A stretch of DNA of 56,713 bases from an uncultured Lachnospiraceae bacterium (GTDB lineage Bacteria > Bacillota > Clostridia > Lachnospirales > Lachnospiraceae): positions 1-56,713 of the forward strand of contig CAJUJR010000006.1 of NCBI GenBank assembly GCA_910586605.1. The letters are read 5' to 3'. This document shows positions 32,598 to 41,878 of this stretch, piece after piece. A program made the translations under genes and the position numbers. Every line of letters begins with the position of its first letter. The stretch's first letter is position 1. Under the pieces are notes generated by a model, which searched no databases, was not told the DNA's origin, and saw only the letters and a program-made list of their open reading frames with translations.

Positions 32598-34286
32598 ATG
32601 CTAATAAAAATTTTACTGGTGATTTTGGCGCTTGGGCTGCTTTTTATCTGGAAATCTACACAGGACAAAAAAGCATACTATGCCCGGCTGGGTGCCCTAT
32701 TTAAAGAAGAATGGGGGATGTATACCAGGGATGAATATTCGGATAGGATTATGGAAAATATCCGGTATTATCATGAACAGAATAAGACGGAAAACAGTAT
32801 TGATTCAATTACCTGGAATGATTTGGAAATGGAAACGATTTTCCGATATATGAACCATACAAGGACTTCTGCTGGGGAAGAATATCTTTACCATATCCTG
32901 CATACCCTGGAATTTTCGGAAGATGTGTTAGAAAAAAGGGAGGCGGCAATCCGGGGGCTCCAAAAGGATGAGGAGCAGAGGACAGAACTTGAACTTGCAC
33001 TGTATGATATTGGTAAAACAGACCATATTTCAGTATATGAGTTTTTAAGTGAGACGAAAAAATTACGTCATATTAAGAGGTTTCCTCATATATTTGCGGC
33101 AATTACTCTTTTACTGGTAATGCTTTCCATGCTTTTTACACCGGCACTTTCGATTATGCTGTTGTTTTTGGATATGGGGATAAACGCATACTTTTATTAC
33201 CGGGAAAAGGGAAAGATAATAAATGATATTGCTTTATTTGAATTTATTTTAGGGACAATACGGCAGTGTGATGCAATAGCATCACTTTCTATAGATGGCT
33301 GTAAACCATATTTGGAACAGCTAAAGGAACTTTCTGCAAAGTTTGGAAAATTCAGCCGCTTACATTTTCTGGTATCAGGCGGCAGCACAATGTCAGGAAA
33401 TTTGTTTGATTCCCTTTTTGATTATGTGCGGATTTTGTTCCATGTAGATTTGGTTAAGCTTGGGACGATGGTACAGGAAGTGAAAAAATATGAAAAAGAG
33501 TTGCTTGAGATTTATCATATAATCGGTTTTTTGGATAGCATGCTGGCGGTTGCTTCTTACCGTGAAATGCTGGAAGGATATACGCTTCCCGTGTTTCAGG
33601 CAGGGGGAAGCGTTGGGAATATCCAGCGCATGGAAATAAAAGGGCTGTATCATCCTCTTGTGCCTAATCCAGTGAAAAATGATGTATCTACAAAACGCTG
33701 TATGCTTTTAACGGGTTCTAATGCTTCTGGAAAGTCGACTTTTATAAAGGCGGTTGCTATCAATGCGCTGTTTGCCCAGACAATCCATACTGTGCTCGCA
33801 GAGGCTTATCAGGCATGTTTTTTCCGTATCTATTCTTCTATGGCGTTAAGGGATGATATTTTATCAAATGAAAGTTATTTTATTGTGGAAATCAAGTCGC
33901 TAAAACGTATTTTCTCAGCAGTAAAGAAATCTTCGGATATACCAGTCCTGTGTTTTGTGGATGAAATCCTGCGTGGTACGAATACAGTAGAGCGTGTAGC
34001 GGCTTCGGCTGAACTTTTGCAGGCAATTTCTGCGGAGAGGGCAATGTGCTTTGCGGCAACACATGATATAGAACTGACATATCTTTTAGAAGGGGATTTT
34101 GAAAATTATCATTTTGAAGAACAGCTTGGAAAGGATGATATTTCATTTGACTATCAACTGCGCAAGGGACGGGCAGATTCCAGGAATGCCATCCAGCTTC
34201 TTTCTGTTATTGGTTTTGAAGAAAGGCTGGTACAGAAAGCGCAGGAGCGTGTGGGGCATTTCTTAAAAAATGGCGTGTGGTCATAA
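32598..34286 (+). CDS. Membrane-anchored MutS-family ATPase
   Basis: 562 residues from the ATG at 32598 (GGAGGGGAG 8 bases upstream). An N-terminal hydrophobic helix (residues 1-17) and a second hydrophobic pair (about 160-200) precede a MutS core (domain III lever) and ATPase domain. Walker A is TGSNASGKST with K379, Walker B CFVDEILRGT, with the CFAATHD signature later. It lacks the N-terminal mismatch-recognition domain I (no Phe-x-Glu), so it is not the canonical MutS1. Similar MutS-related proteins occur in Clostridia; their role is unknown. It could act on DNA at the membrane. It is alone on its transcript. Confidence 0.85.
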   Translation: MLIKILLVILALGLLFIWKSTQDKKAYYARLGALFKEEWGMYTRDEYSDRIMENIRYYHEQNKTENSIDSITWNDLEMETIFRYMNHTRTSAGEEYLYHILHTLEFSEDVLEKREAAIRGLQKDEEQRTELELALYDIGKTDHISVYEFLSETKKLRHIKRFPHIFAAITLLLVMLSMLFTPALSIMLLFLDMGINAYFYYREKGKIINDIALFEFILGTIRQCDAIASLSIDGCKPYLEQLKELSAKFGKFSRLHFLVSGGSTMSGNLFDSLFDYVRILFHVDLVKLGTMVQEVKKYEKELLEIYHIIGFLDSMLAVASYREMLEGYTLPVFQAGGSVGNIQRMEIKGLYHPLVPNPVKNDVSTKRCMLLTGSNASGKSTFIKAVAINALFAQTIHTVLAEAYQACFFRIYSSMALRDDILSNESYFIVEIKSLKRIFSAVKKSSDIPVLCFVDEILRGTNTVERVAASAELLQAISAERAMCFAATHDIELTYLLEGDFENYHFEEQLGKDDISFDYQLRKGRADSRNAIQLLSVIGFEERLVQKAQERVGHFLKNGVWS

Positions 34287-34450
34287 CTTATAATATAGTT
34301 ATCTATGAATTGTAAAAAGCAAATGCTGCTGCCTTGGCATAATTTATAGGGCAGGCTGTATAGATTAACCAAACCGTGCAATACTAAAAAAGAGTTACTA
34401 TTTACGCATCTTGGTTAGATAGTAACAAAAAAGAAAGGCACGGTGAGATT

Positions 34451-35137
34451 ATGAGTCGGAAAATATCTTATGTATGGATTGCACTTGGCATTGTCTTGGC
34501 GATTATTGTTGGGGATTTCATCAGCTACCACATGGTGTTAAATAAAATGGATTCAATGCAAACTGATTATGAGCAGAGAGTTTCAGAGCTGGTGGAGGTT
34601 GATGTAACAAAGCAGCTTGAAAATAAAGCAGAAGAGGTTGTTGAACGTATTGTGGAAAATAACACAGAAAGTGTTACGGCAAGCACTGGTGAAGAGGCGT
34701 TAAATGTAAATACGGTATACCAGATCCAAAGATACGATGTCCAGAAAGATACGACGGCAACGGATTATGAAACGCTGCCACAGGATTTGGTAGGTTTTAC
34801 AAGGGAACAGGCCGACGGTTACTTTAAAGATTATATGAACCGGCTTCCCGTAGAAGAATACCTGGATGGGCTGCAAAGCATAGGGATTGTATCTTTTTCT
34901 GCGGAACGCCTTGTGGTAAAACGCATTTATGATAACTCTAAGGTGGAATACCGTTTTTATCTGATTGCCGTAGATGGGGAGGTTGTTGTATACTATGGAG
35001 ATAAGAAAACTGTATATGAATATACTGGCATTGAGACAAAGAACCTTTCAAAAGAAGAACGTACAATGCTGAAAAAAGGGCTTGAGGTGAAAGATGAAGA
35101 GGAACTTTATGGGATTTTGGAGAATTATTCGTCTTAA
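34451..35137 (+). CDS. BofC-like membrane-anchored protein
   Basis: 228 residues with one N-terminal membrane segment (about 7-25, WIALGIVLAIIVGDFISY), a Glu-rich helix and a C-terminal domain with VYYGDKKTVYEYTGIETKNL. The pattern LPQDLVGFTREQADGYF followed by an ERLVVKRIYD strand and a VVVYYGD strand is shared by BofC C-terminal-domain proteins in Lachnospiraceae. BofC in Bacillus inhibits the SpoIVB protease in forespore signalling. Whether this one does so is unknown. It has an upstream non-coding region of 164 bases and is followed by the flavoprotein gene 84 bases downstream. Confidence 0.7.
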   Translation: MSRKISYVWIALGIVLAIIVGDFISYHMVLNKMDSMQTDYEQRVSELVEVDVTKQLENKAEEVVERIVENNTESVTASTGEEALNVNTVYQIQRYDVQKDTTATDYETLPQDLVGFTREQADGYFKDYMNRLPVEEYLDGLQSIGIVSFSAERLVVKRIYDNSKVEYRFYLIAVDGEVVVYYGDKKTVYEYTGIETKNLSKEERTMLKKGLEVKDEEELYGILENYSS

Positions 35138-35221
35138 ACCTATGATTCATGGTGTATTAAATGACAATAAGCAAAGCCATGAAAATAACGTTTTATCGTG
35201 TAATTGCAGGAGGGACTGAGG

Positions 35222-36628
35222 ATGGCAGGACATGTTCAGGTTTTGGTAATAGGGGGCGGCGCTTCTGGCATGGCGGCCGCTATTACCGCAGCCCGGTATG
35301 GAGCCAGTGTTCTAGTGTTGGAAAAAAAGAACAGCCTGGGGAAGAAGCTATTGGCAACAGGTAATGGGAAATGTAATTTTACGAACCGGGTACAGCATGC
35401 AGGATGTTACCACAGCATGCAGAAAGGTTATCCTTGGAAGGTAATCAGGCAATTTGGATGGCAGGAAAGTGTTTCCTGGTTTGATGGGATTGGGATATTG
35501 GCAAAGGACAGGGACGGATATGTCTATCCGGCTTCCGGGCAGGCAGCTTCTGTGCTTCATGCTTTACAGCGTGAAATAAGGCGTCTTTCTGTTGCTGTGC
35601 ATACAGAGGAAGAAGTACTAAGCGTTTCTGGGAACTCAAAGGGAGGTTTTACGGTCAAAACAGGAAGCACAGAATACCAGGCAGAAAAAGTGATCCTTAG
35701 CACAGGGGGAATGGCGTCTCCGGCACATGGGAGCACAGGGGATGGGTATGGTTTTGCAAAATCGTTCGGGCATCATCTGGTGAAACCGCTTCCTGCTTTG
35801 GCTTCCCTTGTGCTGCAGGACAGCCTTTGTAAACTTTGGGGTGGCGTCCGCGTGCAGGGGACAGTATCGTTATATAATGAGGAAGGCTGTCTTCTTAGGG
35901 AAGACAGTGGGGAATTGCAGATGGCTTCTTATGGGATTTCTGGGATTCCTGTATTCCAGTTAAGCCGTTTTGCGGCGGAAGAGTTGGAAAAGGGGCGGAG
36001 AGTGACGCTTTGCCTTAACAGTATGCCGGATTACAGCAGGGAATGGTTGGAAGGCGAGTTTTTAAAACGGAAGAGGCATGATGGGAAGCAGTCTATACGG
36101 GATTTGCTGGAAGGGATGCTACCCGATAAGCTTGCCGGCGTATATGTAAAGAAGTTAAAAATTGCTGATTCTGCTAGTGTACGGGAAATTACAAAAGAAC
36201 AGTTTTCTCATTTGGCAGCATTAATCCATCGGATGGAGTTCCCGGTTCAGGCTGTCAGTGGCTTTGAAAAAGCGCAGGTGACGGCAGGAGGCATCTGTAC
36301 AGGGGAAGTTGCCCCTGATACAATGGAATCCTGTCTTTGCAAGGGGTTATACTTAACAGGGGAACTTTTGGATGTGGACGGTGATTGCGGCGGATATAAC
36401 CTGCAGTGGGCATGGGCGACTGGATTTTTAGCAGGCCGTGCTGCCGGAATGGATAGAAATGGGGGAAGAAATGATACATATCAGCCAACTCAAGGTACCG
36501 ATGGAAGAAATTATCAAAAAGGCGCCCGCAGAACTTGTAAAGTGGGGAAAAACAGGAAAAGAGGAACTGCTTCTGGTAAAAATGGCCGCAGCAAAACTTC
36601 TGCGGATAGAAGAAACAGAAATCAGTGA
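35222..36628 (+). CDS. HI0933/YhiN-type flavoprotein with an abnormal C-terminal extension
   Basis: 468 residues from the ATG at 35222 (AGGAGGG 8 bases upstream). An FAD-dependent oxidoreductase of the HI0933/BaiN/YhiN family: GGGASGMAAAITAARYG at the N-terminus, NGKCNFTN, TGDGYGFAKSFGHH, and the late TGELLDVDGDCGGYNLQWAWATG. Family members normally end about here (residue 410). The frame instead continues some 55 residues as a basic stretch (DRNGGRND..., GARRTCKVGKNRKRG) that overlaps the next gene by 158 bases. The stop codon was probably lost to a small frameshift, so the extension is likely non-functional. Substrate unknown. Confidence 0.82.
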   Translation: MAGHVQVLVIGGGASGMAAAITAARYGASVLVLEKKNSLGKKLLATGNGKCNFTNRVQHAGCYHSMQKGYPWKVIRQFGWQESVSWFDGIGILAKDRDGYVYPASGQAASVLHALQREIRRLSVAVHTEEEVLSVSGNSKGGFTVKTGSTEYQAEKVILSTGGMASPAHGSTGDGYGFAKSFGHHLVKPLPALASLVLQDSLCKLWGGVRVQGTVSLYNEEGCLLREDSGELQMASYGISGIPVFQLSRFAAEELEKGRRVTLCLNSMPDYSREWLEGEFLKRKRHDGKQSIRDLLEGMLPDKLAGVYVKKLKIADSASVREITKEQFSHLAALIHRMEFPVQAVSGFEKAQVTAGGICTGEVAPDTMESCLCKGLYLTGELLDVDGDCGGYNLQWAWATGFLAGRAAGMDRNGGRNDTYQPTQGTDGRNYQKGARRTCKVGKNRKRGTASGKNGRSKTSADRRNRNQ

Positions 36629-38147
36629 TTTTTGCATCCATAAAAAGTCAATAGATGCCCGCAGGAAGCAGCAGCTTTGTTACGTGTACCAAGTAACGCT
36701 TTCTTGCGCAAGGGAAGAAAAAAGAGTGAAACGTTGTGGGAAAAATAATGTAACCTGGGAAGAAGGGGCAATTTCTGGGAATAATAGGCAGGATCGCTTT
36801 CCAGGCAGAAAGATTACAGGTTTGCAAAAGGAAAAAGGCATTGTGGTTGCAGGGTTTGGGCCGGCAGGGATGTTTGCGGCATTGGAACTTGCAAAGGCAG
36901 GGCTTGCCCCGCTTGTACTGGAAAGAGGCCAGGACGCAGACAGGCGCCAAAAGGCAGTGGATGATTTTTGGGCTGGGAATGGGCTGAATGCAGAGTGCAA
37001 CGTACAGTTTGGGGAAGGCGGCGCTGGTACATTTTCAGATGGGAAATTAAATACAATGGTAAAAGACCCATCTGGCAGAAACCGCCAAGTGTTACAGACG
37101 CTTACAGATTTTGGGGCGCCTTCTGAAATCCTGTACTTACAAAAGCCACATATTGGCACAGATTGCCTGAAAGAAGTGGTAAAGGCAATTCGGGAGAAGA
37201 TTATACGCCTTGGCGGAACAGTTTTATTTGGGACAAGGCTAGAACGCCTTGTGACAGAGGCTGGCGCATTAAAACAGATTATAATTTGTAAGGACGGAAA
37301 GGAACAGGCCATTTCATGTAACCGGCTGGTTCTTGCAATTGGGCATAGTGCACGCGATACATTTTACAGTTTAAAGGATGGCGGGCTTTTTATGGAGCAA
37401 AAAGCGTTTGCAGTTGGCGTCAGGGTAGAGCATCCGCAGGAGATGATTGGCCAAAATCAATATGGGGCGTATCATACAAAACTTCCTGCGGCAGATTATA
37501 AGCTGACATATCAGACAGGGACAGGACGGGGCGTCTATTCTTTCTGCATGTGCCCAGGCGGTTATGTTGTCAATGCTTCTTCTGAAGAAGGGATGCTTGC
37601 AGTAAATGGCATGAGCTATTCTGACAGGGGCGGGGTAAATGCAAACAGCGCAATTGTGGTAACGGTGTCGCCAGAGGATTTTGGCAGCCCTGATGTGCTT
37701 GCTGGGGTGGAGTTCCAGCGGCAGTATGAGAGGGCAGCGTATTTTTTGGCAGGCGGAAAAATCCCAGTGCAGCTTTTTTCTGACTTTTTGCAGGGAAGGG
37801 TAAGTACATCTTTTGGATCAGTTTTTCCATGTACAAAGGGTGGCTATGCATTTGGGGATGTCAGGGGAATGCTTCCAGGGTTTATCGGGGATGCAGTTGC
37901 AGAAGGCATGCAGGCATTTGACAGGCGGGTTCGCGGTTTTGCCAGGGAAGACGCAATATTGTCAGGGATAGAGAGCAGGACGTCATCCCCTGTCCGCATG
38001 GTACGGGACGAAAGCTTACAGTCGAATATCCACAGGGTTTATCCATGCGGGGAAGGGGCTGGGTATGCAGGGGGCATTACTTCCGCAGCAATGGATGGGA
38101 TTAGGGTTGCACAAGAAATCAGAAAGGAAATAGATCAGAATGGATGA
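36471..38147 (+). CDS. FAD-dependent oxidoreductase (COG2509-like)
   Basis: 558 residues from the ATG at 36471, which has GGGGGAAG upstream. An N-terminal small domain (about 1-110) precedes the FAD-binding GFGPAGMFAALELAKAG. Further on are ECNVQFGEGGAGTFSDGKL and the C-terminal EGAGYAGGITSAAMDGIRVA motif that closes FAD-dependent dehydrogenases of this type. Substrate unknown. It overlaps the preceding flavoprotein by 158 bases and the next gene by 8 bases, so the four genes 35222-38918 form one tight operon. Confidence 0.85.
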   Translation: MIHISQLKVPMEEIIKKAPAELVKWGKTGKEELLLVKMAAAKLLRIEETEISDFCIHKKSIDARRKQQLCYVYQVTLSCAREEKRVKRCGKNNVTWEEGAISGNNRQDRFPGRKITGLQKEKGIVVAGFGPAGMFAALELAKAGLAPLVLERGQDADRRQKAVDDFWAGNGLNAECNVQFGEGGAGTFSDGKLNTMVKDPSGRNRQVLQTLTDFGAPSEILYLQKPHIGTDCLKEVVKAIREKIIRLGGTVLFGTRLERLVTEAGALKQIIICKDGKEQAISCNRLVLAIGHSARDTFYSLKDGGLFMEQKAFAVGVRVEHPQEMIGQNQYGAYHTKLPAADYKLTYQTGTGRGVYSFCMCPGGYVVNASSEEGMLAVNGMSYSDRGGVNANSAIVVTVSPEDFGSPDVLAGVEFQRQYERAAYFLAGGKIPVQLFSDFLQGRVSTSFGSVFPCTKGGYAFGDVRGMLPGFIGDAVAEGMQAFDRRVRGFAREDAILSGIESRTSSPVRMVRDESLQSNIHRVYPCGEGAGYAGGITSAAMDGIRVAQEIRKEIDQNG

Positions 38148-38361
38148 GAAAAAAATAAGCAGGATTAATGAGCTATACCATAAGTCAAAGGGAGAAGGGC
38201 TGACAGAAGAGGAGAAAAAGGAGCAGCAAGCCCTACGCCAAGAGTATATAGCTTCTATTAGGAACAATATCCGCAGCCAGCTTGACCATGTAACAGTTGT
38301 AAACCCAGATGGGACAAAAGTAGATATGCGTAAAGGGAAAAAAGGCAAGGCAAATATATGA
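38140..38361 (+). CDS. DUF896/YnzC-like protein
   Basis: 73 residues, two predicted helices (KISRINELYHKSKGEGLTEE, EKKEQQALRQEYI) and a basic C-terminus. This is the DUF896 fold, a small antiparallel helical pair found in Firmicutes, with no firmly known function. It overlaps the preceding gene by 8 bases and the next by 4. Confidence 0.9.
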   Translation: MDEKKISRINELYHKSKGEGLTEEEKKEQQALRQEYIASIRNNIRSQLDHVTVVNPDGTKVDMRKGKKGKANI

Positions 38362-38918
38362 CAAAGCAGGAAGCAAGGGAGCGGATGAAACAGCACCGCA
38401 AAAATCTTTCAGCCTGGGAGCGGGAAGAAAAAAGCCGTTGTATTTTCAAATACCTGATGGAAATGGAAATCATGCAGCAGCAGAAGTTTTTTTTCCCATT
38501 TGTGTCTTATGGGACAGAAGTTGATACAATACAGATTATAGGGCAGGTTTTAAAAGAGGGAAAGATGAAAGTGGCTGTCCCGCGTGTGAACAGGGAAATA
38601 GAAGGAGAAATGGACTTTTTTGTGATTAGGTCTATGGATGCGCTTTCTAGGGGCTACCAAGGGATTTTAGAGCCTGCTGCACAGGAGCGGATAGAGCCTT
38701 CAGAGGGCGTTATGCTTATGCCAGGGCTGGCATTCGACAGGAAGAAAAACAGGGCAGGTTATGGGGGCGGGTACTATGACCGTTATTTGGAACGGTATAA
38801 AAAGGAAACGCTTGTAACTGTTGCATTGGCATTTCAATTTCAAATTGTGGACAGGATTGAAACAGGCTGCCATGATATCCGGCCAGACTGGATTGTAACT
38901 GAGCAAGGGGTGTTCTAG
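38358..38918 (+). CDS. 5-formyltetrahydrofolate cyclo-ligase
   Basis: 186 residues. The cytoplasmic enzyme converts 5-formyl-THF to 5,10-methenyl-THF with ATP. The C-terminal GYGGGYYDRYL motif and the N-terminal KQEARERMKQHRKNLS are typical; the length is standard. It overlaps the DUF896 gene by 4 bases (ATGA) and ends the operon. Confidence 0.93.
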   Translation: MTKQEARERMKQHRKNLSAWEREEKSRCIFKYLMEMEIMQQQKFFFPFVSYGTEVDTIQIIGQVLKEGKMKVAVPRVNREIEGEMDFFVIRSMDALSRGYQGILEPAAQERIEPSEGVMLMPGLAFDRKKNRAGYGGGYYDRYLERYKKETLVTVALAFQFQIVDRIETGCHDIRPDWIVTEQGVF

Positions 38919-39038
38919 TTTTTCACACAACCATCACATTTTAAACATATTCTTTTCAAAAAGGATACACAAGTCTTTCATAGAAACTGCGTAAGATATT
39001 AATTGTAACAGAGAACAGCAGTGAAAGGAGAGATTGTT

Positions 39039-40214
39039 ATGACAAAGAGAGAGTTTATCCGTGTGACGACATATGCAGCAGTTTTTGGTTTGGTAGGGGG
39101 CATGACTTTTGAAGGTGTAAACCATATTTATAATAATACTGTAATTCGTGAGGAAAAGGAAAAATCAGAAGCATCAGAACCACAGGCAACGGTGCTGTCA
39201 ACAACCGCAAGTACAGGTTCATCAGCAGGCGTGTCAGAAATTGCAGAAAATGTACTTCCATCTATTGTGGCGATTGATGTGACTGTATCAGAGAAATCAA
39301 ATGATATGTTTGGCAGAGTATACGAACAGGAGGCACAGGGAAGCGGTTCTGGAATTATCGTAGGGCAGGATGCAAATAATCTTTATATTGCTACCAATAA
39401 CCATGTGGTGGCAGATGCAAAATCAGTATCTGTTAAATTTAACGATGACAATGTTGCTTCTGCTGTTGTAAAGGGGACAGACCCTGCTTCTGATTTGGCG
39501 GTTGTAAGCGTTTCGGTAAAGGAGATAAAAGAAGATACCCTTTCTAAAATTAAAGTAGCGGCAATTGGTGATTCTGATAAGGTAAAAGTTGGCGACCAGG
39601 CAATTGCAATTGGCAATGCACTAGGATATGGGACGTCAGTTACAGTTGGTTATATCAGTGCAAAAGAACGCGAGGTTGCTTCAGAAGATGTAACAATGAA
39701 GCTTTTACAGACAGATGCCGCAATCAATCCAGGAAACAGCGGCGGCGCCTTGGTAAATAGTGAAGGCGCTGTGATTGGGATTAATTCTGCAAAATATGCA
39801 GATGAGCAGGTAGAAGGCATGGGGTTTGCCATCCCAATTTCTACAGCCGTGCCAATTATTAACGATATTATTAAAGAAGAGGCTGTCCCAGAAGAAGAGC
39901 AAGGGTACCTTGGCATCCGTGGAAATGATGTTAGCAGCGAATATTCTGAATATTATAATGTGCCGCTTGGTGTTTTTGTTGGCGAAGTATCAAAAAACTC
40001 ACCGGCGGAAAAGGCTGGCATGCTGACAGGCGATATTATTACAAAATTTGATGGCCGGGATATTACAACTATGGAAGGCCTGTATGGAAAGCTGAAAACA
40101 AAAAAGGCTGGGGAAAAAATAAAAATTGTAGTAGAACGCTCCAATAACGGGGAATATAAAGAAAAAACACTGACTGTAACATTAGGGACGAAACCGCAGG
40201 ATAATAATAATTAA
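39039..40214 (+). CDS. HtrA/DegP-type trypsin-like serine protease with PDZ domain
   Basis: 391 residues from the ATG at 39039 (AAGGAGA 8 bases upstream). A single N-terminal membrane segment (about 10-28) anchors an extracytoplasmic quality-control protease. The catalytic triad is H122 (NNHVV), D152 (ASDLAVV) and S234 (NPGNSGGAL). One PDZ domain occupies about residues 285-385 (GDIITKFDGRDI). A Ser/Thr/Ala linker follows the anchor. The 120 bases upstream hold no clear promoter. Monocistronic, as rpsO has its own promoter. Confidence 0.93.
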   Translation: MTKREFIRVTTYAAVFGLVGGMTFEGVNHIYNNTVIREEKEKSEASEPQATVLSTTASTGSSAGVSEIAENVLPSIVAIDVTVSEKSNDMFGRVYEQEAQGSGSGIIVGQDANNLYIATNNHVVADAKSVSVKFNDDNVASAVVKGTDPASDLAVVSVSVKEIKEDTLSKIKVAAIGDSDKVKVGDQAIAIGNALGYGTSVTVGYISAKEREVASEDVTMKLLQTDAAINPGNSGGALVNSEGAVIGINSAKYADEQVEGMGFAIPISTAVPIINDIIKEEAVPEEEQGYLGIRGNDVSSEYSEYYNVPLGVFVGEVSKNSPAEKAGMLTGDIITKFDGRDITTMEGLYGKLKTKKAGEKIKIVVERSNNGEYKEKTLTVTLGTKPQDNNN

Positions 40215-40222
40215 AATGAGGC

Positions 40223-40251
40223 TTTACAAAATAGGGATTATATGGTACTCT
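40223..40251 (+). promoter_or_regulatory. rpsO promoter
   Basis: TTTACA (40223-40228), a 17-base spacer and TACTCT (40246-40251), ahead of the S15 leader. Confidence 0.6.
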
Positions 40252-40272
40252 AACAGAGTTGTTTATACCATT

Positions 40273-40313
40273 ACCAGGGAATTGGACGCTCCGCCCATTC
40301 CTTAGTAACTGGT
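40273..40313 (+). ncRNA. Candidate S15 autoregulatory leader hairpin
   Basis: ACCAG (40273-40277) pairs with CTGGT (40309-40313) and GGAAT (40278-40282) with ATTCC (40297-40301), leaving an apical TGGACGCTCCGCCC loop. A two-part hairpin in the leader just before rpsO is where S15 binds its own mRNA in several bacteria. I cannot match it to a named S15 leader class. Confidence 0.5.
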
Positions 40314-40348
40314 GAAAATGTTAAGAAAATACAGGAGGAATATTTACG

Positions 40349-40615
40349 ATGATTAGTAAAGAAAAAAAAGCAGAAATTATTAAGACTTATGGACGTACAC
40401 CAGAAGATACTGGTTCTCCGGAGGTGCAGATTGCACTTTTAACAACAAGGATTGTTGAACTGACAGAGCATTTAAAGGTAAATAAGAAGGATCATCATTC
40501 AAGGCGTGGGCTTTTAAAGATGGTTGGACAGAGACGTAACCTTCTTGAATATTTGAAGAAGAAGGATTTAGAGGGATACCGTGCTTTGATTGAAAAATTA
40601 GGTTTAAGAAAATAG
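40349..40615 (+). CDS. rpsO: 30S ribosomal protein S15
   Basis: 88 residues, exact family length. It binds the central domain of 16S rRNA. TGSPEVQIALLTTRI, DHHSRRGLLKMVGQRRNLL and GYRALIEKLGLRK are conserved. AGGAGG precedes the ATG. It has its own promoter, leader and terminator. Confidence 0.98.
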   Translation: MISKEKKAEIIKTYGRTPEDTGSPEVQIALLTTRIVELTEHLKVNKKDHHSRRGLLKMVGQRRNLLEYLKKKDLEGYRALIEKLGLRK

Positions 40616-40636
40616 TTTTAATATTTTTTATGGAAG

Positions 40637-40663
40637 CCATCCGGCAGTGCCGGGTGGTTTTTT
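40637..40663 (+). terminator. rpsO terminator
   Basis: CCATCCGGC (40637-40645) pairs with GCCGGGTGG (40649-40657, one G-T), 3-base loop, then TTTTTT. Confidence 0.85.
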
Positions 40664-40682
40664 GCGACGTAGGGATTGTGAA

Positions 40683-40700
40683 TTTTCAAACACGCTCTAG
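40683..40700. repeat. 18-bp direct repeat, left copy
   Basis: TTTTCAAACACGCTCTAG, identical to 42035-42052. The two copies bracket the aminotransferase gene and the MscL remnant. Confidence 0.75.
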
Positions 40701-40730
40701 GAAAAATTTAAAATCAAGGGAGGAAAAGCA

Positions 40731-41867
40731 ATGGAATTTCGGGATTTAAAAAGACAATACCAGAAATTAAAACCACAGATAGATGCTGCAATTTCTAAAG
40801 TATTGGTAGATACAAATTTTATATCCGGAAGCCAAGTTACAGAACTAGAAAAGGCATTAGCAGAATATGTAGGGCGGAAACACTGCATAGCCTGTGGGAA
40901 TGGGACAGATGCTTTAACCTTAGCATTGATGGCTTTGGATGTAGGGAAAGGGGACGTGGTTTTTGTCCCGGATTTTACTTTTTTTGCATCAGGGGAAACA
41001 CCAGCTTTTGCAGGGGCAGTACCGGTTTTTGTGGATGTGTACGAAGACACCTTTAATATGGATCCGGCATCTTTGGAAAATGCCATTTTGGCAGTAATAA
41101 ATGCCGGGAAACTTGTGCCAAAAGTAATTATTCCGGTGGATTTATTTGGCCAGCCTGCAGAATATGATAAGATTTTAGCAATAGCCCAAAAGTATGGTAT
41201 ATTTGTATTAGAGGATGCAGCGCAGGGATTTGGTGGGAATATCCGTGGAAAAATGGCATGTAGTTTTGGAGATATTTCTTGTACGTCATTTTTCCCGGCA
41301 AAACCATTAGGATGTTATGGGGATGGCGGCGCAGTATTTACAGATAATGATGAATGGGCTGCATTAATCCGCTCCTATCAGGTCCATGGCAAGGGGGAGA
41401 ATAAATATGACAATGTCCATATTGGGATAAATTCCAGGCTGGATACCATCCAGGCAGCTATATTGTTGGAAAAGTTCCGGGCATTTTGTAAGCATGAGTT
41501 GGAGGCAGTAAACCATGCAGCGGAAAGATATACTGAGTTATTAAAAGATATCGTATCTGTCCCTGTGGTAAAAGAAGGATACTATTCCAGTTGGGCACAA
41601 TACAGTATTCTATTAGAAAATGAGGAGCAGAGGGACGGGCTGCAAGCATACTTAAAAGAGAAGGGGATACCAAGCATGGTTTATTACCAGAAGCCGATGC
41701 ATCTCCAAAAAGCGTTTGATGGGATGGAATGCACTTGTGCCGGCTTAGGGGTGACAGAAAAGATTTGCAAGAGAGTCCTGGCATTGCCAATGCATCCATA
41801 TATGGAGGAAAATGAACTAGAGATGGTAGCAGAGGCAGTTAGGCAGAAGGTACTGCTTGGAAAATAA
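40731..41867 (+). CDS. DegT/DnrJ/EryC1/StrS-type sugar aminotransferase
   Basis: 378 residues. A PLP-dependent enzyme that aminates nucleotide-sugar keto groups for surface glycans. EFRDLKRQYQKLKPQID start, CGNGTDALTLAL, EDAAQGFGG with the PLP-contacting Asp, and the Schiff-base Lys191 in FFPAKPLGCYGDGG are visible. It reads towards the polysaccharide operon but on the opposite strand. The 18-bp direct repeat flanks it. The exact sugar product cannot be judged; it could supply the neighbouring cluster. Confidence 0.92.
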   Translation: MEFRDLKRQYQKLKPQIDAAISKVLVDTNFISGSQVTELEKALAEYVGRKHCIACGNGTDALTLALMALDVGKGDVVFVPDFTFFASGETPAFAGAVPVFVDVYEDTFNMDPASLENAILAVINAGKLVPKVIIPVDLFGQPAEYDKILAIAQKYGIFVLEDAAQGFGGNIRGKMACSFGDISCTSFFPAKPLGCYGDGGAVFTDNDEWAALIRSYQVHGKGENKYDNVHIGINSRLDTIQAAILLEKFRAFCKHELEAVNHAAERYTELLKDIVSVPVVKEGYYSSWAQYSILLENEEQRDGLQAYLKEKGIPSMVYYQKPMHLQKAFDGMECTCAGLGVTEKICKRVLALPMHPYMEENELEMVAEAVRQKVLLGK

Positions 41868-41878
41868 TATAAAACTAA

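Noticed and set aside
34391..34433. GTTACTAT ... ATAGTAAC inverted repeat before the BofC-like gene
   Set aside because: On the plus strand it is followed by A residues, so it is not a terminator in the gene direction. A minus-strand terminator has no gene to serve. Possibly an operator, but nothing supports this.
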